A stretch of DNA of 9,046 bases from Saprospirales bacterium (GCA_003559985.1 PWJP01000196.1:1-9046); one strand, 5' to 3'; positions 1 to 6,970 are shown, numbered from the stretch's first letter. A program made the numbers and translations. The notes: generated by a model from the sequence alone, not told the origin.

Positions 1-10
1 CCTCCTTTCC
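1..10 (-). promoter_or_regulatory. Minus-strand Shine-Dalgarno of a leftward gene outside the window
   Basis: Read on the minus strand these ten bases are GGAAAGGAGG, a near-perfect Shine-Dalgarno of the same form used by genes in this window (for example GGAAAGGAG at 4529-4537). A start codon would be expected about 5-10 nt further left, beyond the window edge, so the gene itself cannot be seen. The inference is that a divergent leftward gene begins there. On the plus strand the same bases resemble the 3' end of 16S rRNA (anti-Shine-Dalgarno), and bases 1-9 are the exact complement of the ribosome binding site at 212-220. Long-range pairing is therefore a less likely alternative. Confidence 0.5.
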
Positions 11-20
11 TTAGAATTTT

Positions 21-87
21 GCCGCTACGAGGTCCTTTTAATAAAAGGGGGTGGGCTTTAAAATCAGTCTTAAAGACCCCTAGCGGC
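21..87. other. Three-way-junction inverted-repeat element (structured leader candidate)
   Basis: Three nested helices can be drawn. P1 pairs GCCGCTA (21-27) with TAGCGGC (81-87). P2 pairs CCTTTT (34-39) with AAAAGG (43-48) around a 3-nt loop. P3 pairs GGGT (49-52) with ACCC (76-79) and, across a GGG bulge at 53-55, CTTTAA (56-61) with TTAAAG (70-75) around an 8-nt loop. P3 nearly abuts P1, so the two could stack. The element lies upstream of the rightward promoter, so that promoter would not transcribe it. In a leftward transcript it would end 10 nt before the Shine-Dalgarno at 10-1, as a structured 5' leader. Alternatives are part of a packaging (cos/pac) site or a small RNA; there is no T-run making it a clear terminator. 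Confidence 0.5.
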
Positions 88-139
88 GTTTGATTACCGA
101 ATACATGCTTAACATTTTTATCCCTAAATTTTTCTTTCT

Positions 140-175
140 AAAAAAAATCTAAAAAAAAATCTAAACATATAAAAA
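140..175 (+). promoter_or_regulatory. Phased A-tracts, probable UP element / bent DNA
   Basis: Runs of eight A (140-147) and nine A (151-159) are separated by TCT, with further A-rich DNA to 175. The tract centres are about one helical turn apart, a pattern that bends DNA. For a start site near 212 this stretch covers roughly -37 to -72, where alpha-CTD-binding UP elements of strong Gram-positive promoters lie. The function is inferred from position and composition. Confidence 0.5.
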
Positions 176-205
176 TTGGAAAAATTTGCCCATGCACCGT
201 ATAAT
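176..205 (+). promoter_or_regulatory. Probable sigma-A-type promoter of the packaging/portal operon
   Basis: TTGGAA (176-181, 4 of 6 matches to TTGACA) and a perfect TATAAT (200-205) are 18 nt apart, preceded by A-tracts. Transcription would start near 212, leaving only about 15 nt before the ATG at 227, so the ribosome binding site would sit at the very 5' end. This is the only -10/-35 pair seen upstream of the first rightward gene in the window. An additional promoter outside the window may also read through. Confidence 0.5.
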
Positions 206-226
206 GGTCTTGAAAGGAGGCATATC

Positions 227-592
227 ATGGCAAAACTTCAAATCAACAAAAAGCACATCCTCGAATCAGACAAGATAATCGTCATTGCACTTAAGGAGGA
301 CAAGCAGGTGCAGATGCACATGCACGGCCAATGGAAGCTGGAAGAGATACTCGATTCTTTCAATACGGTCCAGCACGAGACCCTCACAACCTTTTCAAAG
401 CACAAGGACATTCCAGAGAAGTCTCGACCAGCCCTTAAGAAGTCGATATACGAGAGAGCTGTTTGGGGATTCAGCTTAATGATTGACAAGTTCCACCCAG
501 AAGGAAAAGATAATCGGTTTTCAAAGTTAACAGACAAAGCCATCTTAAAGGCTCAGGACGATGTCCTCAAAAAATCAACCAAATCCAGTTAA
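227..592 (+). CDS. Hypothetical 121-aa protein, terminase small subunit candidate by position only
   Basis: I do not recognise the family. The ATG at 227 is chosen because AAAGGAGG (213-220) lies 6 nt upstream; the frame stays open to a TTG at 176, but that start has no ribosome binding site and overlaps the promoter. The 121-aa product is lysine-rich, with mixed strand and helix in the first half, a short MHMHG stretch at about 30-34 and a basic, helical C-terminus; no signal peptide or membrane segment is visible. It overlaps the terL start by 32 nt, so the two are probably translationally coupled. A gene of this size just before terL is often the terminase small subunit (TerS), which recognises pac/cos DNA, but I cannot point to the helix-turn-helix typical of TerS, so that role is only positional. 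Confidence 0.75.
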   Translation: MAKLQINKKHILESDKIIVIALKEDKQVQMHMHGQWKLEEILDSFNTVQHETLTTFSKHKDIPEKSRPALKKSIYERAVWGFSLMIDKFHPEGKDNRFSKLTDKAILKAQDDVLKKSTKSS

Positions 593-2261
593 CGCATACA
601 CTTACATAGACCGCTCCACGCTTAGATGTCCGAATTGCTACCTCCCACTCATCCCCGCGCAGTCGATAAGAGGTTCGGATTGTTCTAACTGGATGCGGTG
701 TTCCGATTATTCTTGTAAAACCTTCTACCTTGCGGCGGTCCCGCTTCCGCATCAGCATCACATTCTCACAGATTCCTCACATTACCTTAACGTTTTAGGC
801 GCGTATGGTTCAGGAAAGACATACACGACTTACATGGCGGACCTTAAGCACTCCCTTATAACGCCTAACGGAGAGACGCTTATCGGGGCGGACACACTTG
901 TTCAGTTAGAGAACACGATTAGAAAAGACCTCGAGAGAGACCTCCCAGAAGAATTTGTTAAACAATACAACCGCCAGAAGAATATGATAACGTTAATCAA
1001 TTTGCACATCATTTACTGGCGCCACCTAGCCGAGATAGGAGATATACGGTCATACAACCTTTCTCGCGCGCATGTTGTAGAGGCATCAGAGGTTAAGTAT
1101 GAGGCGTATGTTCAGCTTCAGTCGCGTATTCGTAACGACGCCGCGATTGTTTATTACACCGATGCAAACGGTAAGCCGCTTGTTGAGTACGACCCAGATA
1201 CACAGTCGATGCGAAAGAAGGAAAAGCTCAACTGGATTCAGCTGGTAACGGAGTCAAACCCCGATGCGAATTGGATTAAAGACGAAGCGCTTTTAAAATC
1301 AGGCAAAATCCATTTGCATTACGAAACAGATGAGGAGTATCGGGTCCCACCAGCGGATGCTGTTCCGTTTATGACCAGCCACATCATTCCCACTAAAGCA
1401 AATACTTACCTACCTCAGAATTTTTACGAAAACATGGCACGAGGAAAGCCAGAGTGGTGGATTAGACGGTTCCTTAAAGGTTCGTTTAGGTATTCTGAAG
1501 GTCTTGTTTATCCAAACTGGCAGACGAATATCGTTCCAGATTTCCAAATTCCACCAGAATGGCCGCGACTTATCGGTTTCGACTACGGGCTTAGCGACAA
1601 CAGCCACTTCGTTTTCGGAGCCCTAGACCTTAAGGGCGAAGTATACGGAAGAGCAGCGATATTTTGGTATAGCGAATTAGTATTAAGCAACATGAGTATT
1701 TCACAAATCGCCAAAAAGTATCGCGAGCACGTTAGAAGGGTTGTTCCGCCTAACTCGGTTTACACGCTTCCGCGTATGGACCCGATTAGTTACGCAACGC
1801 GCACGCGTGTAAGTGATAAGAAGACAATCGGAACGTTACTTAAAGAAGAAGGGTGTTACTTTTTACCAGGCGAAGTTAACTTAGACTATCGGATTTTGCA
1901 CCTAAACGACTTAATTGATTCAGCGCGCTCTTACTTTTTTGAAGAAGGGTTTAAGCATACTAACAAAGAAGCGCTTGAATATAAGTTCCCGCCCAAGTCC
2001 CTTGAAAAACGGACTAAGAAAGACGACAAGCCTGTTGACATTCGCAACCACGGCGTGAACGCGGTAGAGTTTATTACCAGTAAAGTTTCTCGTAACTTAA
2101 AAGTACCAGATAGCAAAGTACACCAGTACACACCAACAGACCGCCCAGCGATTACGACGAGATTAAAAGACCAGTGGAATCCGCTTGCTGAGTCCTCTAC
2201 TACCACCGAAGACAATCGAGAAGGCCCAGCTAGTTTGTTCCCAGTAGGAGGTAATTTTTAG
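561..2261 (+). CDS. terL: Terminase large subunit (DNA-packaging ATPase/nuclease) with N-terminal zinc ribbon
   Basis: This is the packaging motor that docks on the portal, hydrolyses ATP to drive DNA into the procapsid and cuts concatemers. The 566-aa length is in the usual TerL range. An N-terminal Cys cluster (C23/C26 as CPNC, then C41, C47, C52) looks like a zinc ribbon. Walker A is GAYGSGKT at 80-87. The Walker B region reads HVVEASE at 171-177, with E174 as the catalytic glutamate candidate but V where Asp is normal. A coupling-type motif (TESNP) follows at about 230. The RNase H-like nuclease half begins with GFDYG (D341), with a second acid candidate at D407 (MDP). The third motif reads NHGVNAVEF (496-504), with Asn where the usual HxxD carries Asp. 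The gene overlaps the preceding one by 32 nt and ends in TAGTG, sharing one base with the next start. Confidence 0.93.
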   Translation: MSSKNQPNPVNAYTYIDRSTLRCPNCYLPLIPAQSIRGSDCSNWMRCSDYSCKTFYLAAVPLPHQHHILTDSSHYLNVLGAYGSGKTYTTYMADLKHSLITPNGETLIGADTLVQLENTIRKDLERDLPEEFVKQYNRQKNMITLINLHIIYWRHLAEIGDIRSYNLSRAHVVEASEVKYEAYVQLQSRIRNDAAIVYYTDANGKPLVEYDPDTQSMRKKEKLNWIQLVTESNPDANWIKDEALLKSGKIHLHYETDEEYRVPPADAVPFMTSHIIPTKANTYLPQNFYENMARGKPEWWIRRFLKGSFRYSEGLVYPNWQTNIVPDFQIPPEWPRLIGFDYGLSDNSHFVFGALDLKGEVYGRAAIFWYSELVLSNMSISQIAKKYREHVRRVVPPNSVYTLPRMDPISYATRTRVSDKKTIGTLLKEEGCYFLPGEVNLDYRILHLNDLIDSARSYFFEEGFKHTNKEALEYKFPPKSLEKRTKKDDKPVDIRNHGVNAVEFITSKVSRNLKVPDSKVHQYTPTDRPAITTRLKDQWNPLAESSTTTEDNREGPASLFPVGGNF

Positions 2262-2608
2262 TGGAAAACTTTTTCCCGTATGCGATTATATTTTTAATTT
2301 TCGCACAGATTTCTACCACCATCACGATTGCGATTATCATGTTTAAGACAAACACCGCTCCGCCTCAGGAACAGACGAAGATTGAGTTTCCGTCAACAAT
2401 CACCGTTAAGCAACCTCCTGATAAAGATACACAAGCGTATGACGCAGAAATTAGGAGACTGGTGGAGTCTTACGAAAAGAAACTTGATAAGTTCCGTGAG
2501 AAGAAAACAGAAGCTCAAGAGATGACAGAGGATTATCTTACGCTTGAGCGAGCAGCGGCAGACCTTATTAATGATACCTTAGAAGGAAAGGAGGGCACTG
2601 AGAGATGA
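2261..2608 (+). CDS. Small membrane-anchored coiled-coil protein between terL and portal
   Basis: The start is GTG, sharing its first base with the terL stop (TAGTG), with AGGAGGT (2246-2252) 8 nt upstream. The 115-aa product has one strong hydrophobic segment at residues 5-28, rich in I, F, A and T, followed by Lys and a Pro-containing linker (about 33-53). A highly charged, heptad-like helix then runs from about 58 to 105. There is no signal-peptidase site, so this reads as an N-terminal anchor with the charged helix probably cytoplasmic by the positive-inside rule. It overlaps portal by 4 nt (ATGA), so it is certainly co-transcribed with it. I do not recognise a family. Possible roles are tethering assembly or packaging to the membrane, or a lysis/exclusion function; nothing in the sequence decides. 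Confidence 0.85.
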   Translation: MENFFPYAIIFLIFAQISTTITIAIIMFKTNTAPPQEQTKIEFPSTITVKQPPDKDTQAYDAEIRRLVESYEKKLDKFREKKTEAQEMTEDYLTLERAAADLINDTLEGKEGTER

Positions 2609-4440
2609 CACATGCTAAATTTGAAGAAGATTTTGGCTATACGATTCAAGAAGTTGACGAGTTAAGAAAGCATTTCAAATCAAGACGCGCAAGAAAGGAG
2701 CGAATGTGGAAATTAATCGATGCTTACGATTCAGGAGAATTTTGGGATACTTTAAGAACAAAACTCCCGCAACATCAGATTATTCCCGATACGAATTATG
2801 TTTACTACGTAAAAGACAATATTGTAAACAGCACATTCAGCGCCCCTTATATCGCAGATGTTCTTCCTATTGACGGGGGAAGCGACAAAGATGATGATGA
2901 GCTTTATGAAGAAACAAGAACATTAAACAAGTTCATCGAATTTGAATACAACCGTCAAGAATTAGGTCACAAACAACTTCAGTTAGGTTCTAGAACCGCG
3001 CTTTTAAATGTAAGCTTTTTGCAATGCGGTTGGGACAATTCTGAATCATTCACTATTAACGATATTAAAAACAAAGGCCAAATGGAGTTTATTCCTAGAG
3101 ACGCTATGGCTGTTTTACTCGACCCTAACTATGAAGATTTCCAAGAAGGTCGGGCTGTTTATATTCTCACTGAGGATAGTTATGAAAATACCATAGCAAA
3201 ATATCCACAAGCTAAAGATGAGCTTCTTGATGACAAGGACCAAAAAGAAGAAGATAAAAATAAAATGCAATATATCAACACATCGTCTCAAGCAGACGTT
3301 GGAAAAGGCTACCACACTAAAGGCGTTACACCTATGGCTGAAGGTATGGTTGCTATTTTTATTGCATTTAAAAAGACCGCCCTTGAAAAAGGCGGATATC
3401 GTGTTGACCAGATTATTTACACAGATAATCTAGTTATCCTTGAAACTAAAAAAGGCATAAAGCCTAACTACTTCCCCCTAGTTGCGCTATATGCCTCGCC
3501 TCCAGAGAGGGATGGATATGGTGTTGGCGTAGTTGAACGTATTTTGAAGAATGCCCTTTCTCTAAATATCCTTGATTCTATAGCAGTTACGCATACCTAT
3601 GCGGCCCAACGCACACCCATCCTTCTCGATACGAGGTCGGGATTATTACCAGAGCGTATTAAGAAAGATTTAAATATGCCTGACCGTATTTTCCCAATCC
3701 ATGAGGGAGATGTTACGAAGACGGTTCACCGTTTAGACTTCCCAGCGCTTCCTGATAATTTACAAGTGATTGCAGAAAGACTAGAACAGTCTATTGCACG
3801 GATTACAGGAATCGATGATAAGTACACAGGACGGGATACTGCTTCAGTAACAACTACAGGTGGAATGGAGCGACTTCAGTCTCGTGCAACTATGACAGAC
3901 AACACGAGAATCCAAATGATTGAGAAGTATGCTAGAGATTTAACTAGAACCATTTTAGATTTCTATGTGTATTACGGTGGTGAACGTTCCTTTGTGACAA
4001 ATGCGACTTACGAAGAAAACGAACGAAAAGCTTTAGAAGTTGACTTCACAGAGTATAAAGGAAAATACCACGACAACATTACGAAGTTCGCATATCATAT
4101 TGATGCTAGTCCGTTACTACCTAAGAACAGACAACGCTTAGCTGAATCAGCAAATATGATTATGCAAGTTCAAATGCAGTATCAAGGTGAGATTGAATTG
4201 CTTAGTCCTGAAGAGTGGTTATTCTTCCAAGACTTCCCACAAAAGGATATGATTCTTGACCGTATGAAGTTAGATAGACTTCGAAATGATTACGAAGATA
4301 TTAGTGCAGAAATTGCAAGTTTTGGTGCAATGACCGAAGAAGGTATGCGTCCTGAAGAAGCTGTTAAACAGTTGGCAGACGAACGAGCTGCTTCACGCGA
4401 ACCTGCAGTCATGCGTAAACAGGCCCAAAGTAAGCAATAG
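2605..4440 (+). CDS. Portal protein
   Basis: The portal forms the dodecameric ring at one capsid vertex through which TerL pumps DNA, and nucleates procapsid assembly. The assignment rests on position after terL and before scaffold/capsid, on the 611-aa size, and on portal-like blocks. These are a hydrophobic/DP block around PRDAMAVLLDPNYEDF (165-179), a core block PLVALYASPPERDGYGVGVV (291-310) followed by an N-rich helix, and a stem/crown helical stretch with GMERLQSRATMTDNTRIQ (420-437). The C-terminus is helical and charged. No separate head-maturation protease gene follows; the next gene is the scaffold. The start ATG at 2605 overlaps the upstream stop (ATGA), and AAAGGAGGG (2587-2595) is 9 nt upstream. 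The stop codon lies inside the -35 box of the next promoter. Confidence 0.85.
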   Translation: MTHAKFEEDFGYTIQEVDELRKHFKSRRARKERMWKLIDAYDSGEFWDTLRTKLPQHQIIPDTNYVYYVKDNIVNSTFSAPYIADVLPIDGGSDKDDDELYEETRTLNKFIEFEYNRQELGHKQLQLGSRTALLNVSFLQCGWDNSESFTINDIKNKGQMEFIPRDAMAVLLDPNYEDFQEGRAVYILTEDSYENTIAKYPQAKDELLDDKDQKEEDKNKMQYINTSSQADVGKGYHTKGVTPMAEGMVAIFIAFKKTALEKGGYRVDQIIYTDNLVILETKKGIKPNYFPLVALYASPPERDGYGVGVVERILKNALSLNILDSIAVTHTYAAQRTPILLDTRSGLLPERIKKDLNMPDRIFPIHEGDVTKTVHRLDFPALPDNLQVIAERLEQSIARITGIDDKYTGRDTASVTTTGGMERLQSRATMTDNTRIQMIEKYARDLTRTILDFYVYYGGERSFVTNATYEENERKALEVDFTEYKGKYHDNITKFAYHIDASPLLPKNRQRLAESANMIMQVQMQYQGEIELLSPEEWLFFQDFPQKDMILDRMKLDRLRNDYEDISAEIASFGAMTEEGMRPEEAVKQLADERAASREPAVMRKQAQSKQ

Positions 4441-4466
4441 ACAAATGTTCAAATGTAGATTATAAT
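4438..4466 (+). promoter_or_regulatory. Sigma-A-type promoter of the scaffold-capsid unit
   Basis: TAGACA (4438-4443, 5 of 6 matches) and a perfect TATAAT (4461-4466) are separated by exactly 17 nt. The -35 box includes the portal stop codon TAG. Transcription would start at about 4473, giving a leader of about 75 nt before the scaffold. This placement would raise scaffold and major capsid expression above the upstream operon. Confidence 0.7.
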
Positions 4467-4476
4467 AAAAATGAAA

Positions 4477-4490
4477 GGGTGGAGACACCC
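4477..4490 (+). other. Leader hairpin 1 with GNRA-type tetraloop
   Basis: GGGTG (4477-4481) pairs with CACCC (4486-4490) around a GAGA loop, which fits the extra-stable GNRA class. If transcription starts near 4473, the hairpin lies about 4 nt from the 5' end, where stem-loops are known to protect Gram-positive mRNAs from 5'-end-dependent decay. It has no T-run, so it does not look like a terminator. Confidence 0.55.
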
Positions 4491-4506
4491 CATAACAAAT
4501 TTCCCT

Positions 4507-4529
4507 CTATAAATTTCGCCAATTTATAG
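4507..4529 (+). other. Leader hairpin 2 abutting the scaffold ribosome binding site
   Basis: CTATAAATT (4507-4515) and AATTTATAG (4521-4529) are perfect 9-bp complements around a 5-nt loop (TCGCC). The last stem base is the first G of the GGAAAGGAG ribosome binding site, so the site stays single-stranded but sits directly on the helix. It could present the site to ribosomes or act as a processing or stability element; there is no U-tract, so it is not a terminator. Confidence 0.55.
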
Positions 4530-4547
4530 GAAAGGAGTATGCAGGCA

Positions 4548-5249
4548 GTGGATGAAAACAAGAAAAACATCCAAACCGTTATCGATGGAATAGAAGATGA
4601 CGAGAATCCTAAAGACAACGAAGACCCGTCTAAAGAACAAGACCCTAAATCTCAAGAAGACCCAGACGCCGATTCGAAGTCTAAGGATGAAGAGACCCCT
4701 ACTAAGGAGAGCGGACATGCCTTCGCAGCAATGCGAAAAAGAATTAGCGAGTTGACCAAAGAAAATGAAGACTTGGCTAAAAAGCTCGAGAGTTCGGCAG
4801 CGCAGCCGTCGACTCAAGAAAAAGATGCTGACACGAAGCAGCAAGTCGATGAGAACAACTCAGAAATCTCAGAACTTCGTAAAGAAATAGCCGAATTAAA
4901 ATCAGAACGTGAGCGAGAAAAAGAGGACCAAAAGGTTTCTCAAAAAGCGTATGAACTCCAAAAAGTAAGAGACGAGTTCAACCTTAGCAACGAACAGTTG
5001 AAAAAATTTGCTGACGATGCTGATAAACGAGGCTACGATATTTTAACTTCCCCTATGTCGGTTAGGGATATCTATGTGTCGATTAATCATGATGCTCTTG
5101 TGCGTGATGTTGAGGAGCGGACCAAGAAGCAATTGTTGGAACAACAAGATGGACTCGCGCCTTCAACAGGACCTAAAAGTCCTCAAAGAACGCAAAAGGG
5201 TAAACCGATTTCAGAGATACTAGATAAAATCGAAAAAGCAACAAAATAA
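4548..5249 (+). CDS. Capsid scaffolding protein
   Basis: This probable internal scaffold guides assembly of the major capsid protein into procapsids and then leaves or is degraded. The GTG at 4548 is preferred because the ribosome binding site AAAGGAG (4531-4537) is 10 nt upstream. The in-frame ATG at 4539 would be only 1 nt from it, although it would add just three residues. The 233-aa product is highly charged. An acidic, Pro/Asp/Ser-rich disordered region (about 15-52) is followed by GHAFAAMRKRI (about 56-66), resembling the AFAxxR segment common in phage scaffolds. Coiled-coil heptads follow to about 145, then a basic C-terminal tail likely to touch the capsid floor. Its position directly before the capsid gene is standard for scaffolds. 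No protease motif is visible. Confidence 0.8.
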   Translation: MDENKKNIQTVIDGIEDDENPKDNEDPSKEQDPKSQEDPDADSKSKDEETPTKESGHAFAAMRKRISELTKENEDLAKKLESSAAQPSTQEKDADTKQQVDENNSEISELRKEIAELKSEREREKEDQKVSQKAYELQKVRDEFNLSNEQLKKFADDADKRGYDILTSPMSVRDIYVSINHDALVRDVEERTKKQLLEQQDGLAPSTGPKSPQRTQKGKPISEILDKIEKATK

Positions 5250-5279
5250 CCTAAATTAAAGTAGAGGAGAGAAATTGTT

Positions 5280-6953
5280 ATGGCTGGAGCCAACCTTGCC
5301 GCTTTGGCAGAGCGACTTGGCATAAATACGCTCGTTGATAAGCTCAACAGAGAAGATGAGCTAGACATGGATGCACATCGCATTGAGCTTTACTACGACC
5401 AGATGATGCTTGATAAAATCAAGATTAGTCAGGACGAGTATGTGTATCTACGTTATGCGAAACCGTATACGATGCCCAAAGGTCATGAAAAATGGACTAT
5501 TCGTAGAAGCTTCCCACTAACAGAGCACACTGTGCCGTTATTGGAAGGTATTCCACCTGCGTCTGACAAAACCAAAAAGGAACGTATTGAAGGTATTTTC
5601 CATCAATATGGACGTTATATGGAATTCTCAGACCGCGTTGAGTGGAAATTGTTAGACCCAATCATCATGGAATATGCACAAGAATATGGGGATGTTGCAG
5701 TTCGAACCATGCAACGCCTTGCTCGTCAAGAAATGCTTAACACCACCATGAAGGTTTATGCACAGAACCGCGCTAACCTCGGTGAACTTCAAGTAGGAGA
5801 TACTGTAGGACTTGCTGAATTCCGTTTAACCGCACTCAAGCTACACAGATTGTTAGTTAGACCGATTGACGGTATGTTCCACGTTATTACTTCTGAAGAA
5901 CATTATTGGGACCTTATGAAAGATGACTTGATTCTTGAGTATCTTGGTTCTAATAATGGAATCCCGCATTATAAAGACGGTTCACTTCCTGAATTGTTTG
6001 GTATCAAGTTTATCAAGACTCAATTTGATGACTATCACTATGGGTATGAACTTGCGAACCCAGGTGAGTGGTTAGACGGAAGTACAGCAACACTACGCGT
6101 TTATACAGAACATCCGTGTTATGACGGGTCAGAAACTGGAGACGGTTCAACACCTTACCTTTATGCTAACATCACAAGTACACGTACTTACCACGTTGCA
6201 GAAGAATATAAGGAAGACACCGACGACGTTATCACTGGACATGACTCTCGTTCTGATGAGATTCGCGTATTGCAATCTGACGGAAGTTATACCACAATGT
6301 ACCCAGACCTTTCTGGAGCAACAACCGCAACAGAAACACATAACCGTTTAAGTGATGGTTCGTGGATTCCAATTCGCGTGCGTTGGACTTGGACAAATCG
6401 CGCAATTCATGGAGTTTCAAGTTCAATTACGTTAACTCAAAATGTAAGTACGGAAACTCAAATTGATTCAAGTGCGATTTATTACAAGGGAACTTACGAT
6501 GCAAGTTCAGCGAAAGATACTGTGACTCTTTATTACAGAGACGGTTCTACATACGAAGAACTTGGAACTCTCGAAGCTGCTGACAACACTACGCATGTGT
6601 TTACTGCAGAACAAATGGAACCATTGCTTCCTGAATTCAAGCAGTTACCTGTTCATAAAGCAATTATGCTTGGACAAGACGCTTTAGCACAACTTGAAGT
6701 TACTGGCGAAGGTAACGTTAAGATGTATGCTAAGCAAAAAGGTTCTGCTGGTGTTCTTGACCCAATTGACCAACGTCAATCTATCGGGTTTAAGATTAAC
6801 ACTATTGGATTCAAGCTCGTTCGTGAAGAAGCTTGCTGGGTATTCTATCATGTACCGACTCAAGCGCCTGCCACTGCTGGATTAAATATCACCCCGAGTC
6901 TAGACCAAGCTAACAGACCTGCACACATTTTAGCACAACGTTCAAGACTCTAA
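5280..6953 (+). CDS. Major capsid protein, N4-gp56 family (HK97 fold), with internal insertion
   Basis: This is the main shell subunit. Residues about 60-160 match the N4-gp56 pattern: a basic MPKGHEKWTIRR segment (65-76), then the LLEGIPPASDK block (87-97), the QYGRYMEFSD block (109-118) and the long helix ending in RLARQEMLNTT (146-156). The family C-terminal part is also present: LGQDALAQLEVTGEGN (464-479), then LDPIDQRQSIGFKINTIGFK (493-512) and LVREE. At 557 aa it is longer than family members as I remember them (roughly 300-400 aa). Between the two parts lies a Ser/Thr/Gly/Tyr-rich, beta-like stretch (about 255-457), probably an inserted surface domain. The ATG follows a GAGGAG site (5264-5269) at 10 nt, and the gene sits 30 nt behind the scaffold. 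Confidence 0.88.
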   Translation: MAGANLAALAERLGINTLVDKLNREDELDMDAHRIELYYDQMMLDKIKISQDEYVYLRYAKPYTMPKGHEKWTIRRSFPLTEHTVPLLEGIPPASDKTKKERIEGIFHQYGRYMEFSDRVEWKLLDPIIMEYAQEYGDVAVRTMQRLARQEMLNTTMKVYAQNRANLGELQVGDTVGLAEFRLTALKLHRLLVRPIDGMFHVITSEEHYWDLMKDDLILEYLGSNNGIPHYKDGSLPELFGIKFIKTQFDDYHYGYELANPGEWLDGSTATLRVYTEHPCYDGSETGDGSTPYLYANITSTRTYHVAEEYKEDTDDVITGHDSRSDEIRVLQSDGSYTTMYPDLSGATTATETHNRLSDGSWIPIRVRWTWTNRAIHGVSSSITLTQNVSTETQIDSSAIYYKGTYDASSAKDTVTLYYRDGSTYEELGTLEAADNTTHVFTAEQMEPLLPEFKQLPVHKAIMLGQDALAQLEVTGEGNVKMYAKQKGSAGVLDPIDQRQSIGFKINTIGFKLVREEACWVFYHVPTQAPATAGLNITPSLDQANRPAHILAQRSRL

Positions 6954-6970
6954 TTTAAGGAGGCAGTCAC

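Noticed and set aside
88..135. A minus-strand promoter for the presumed leftward gene
   Set aside because: The best -10-like hexamers (such as TATTCG at 103-98) match poorly and have no -35 at a proper distance.
176..226. N-terminal extension of the first gene to a TTG at 176
   Set aside because: No ribosome binding site precedes it and it overlaps the promoter; the ATG at 227 has AAAGGAGG at ideal spacing.
4524..4844. Minus-strand open frame of 106 codons opposite the scaffold
   Set aside because: It is antisense to a clear coding gene; the Leu/Phe/Arg-rich product is what the reverse complement of acidic, Lys/Glu-rich codons gives.
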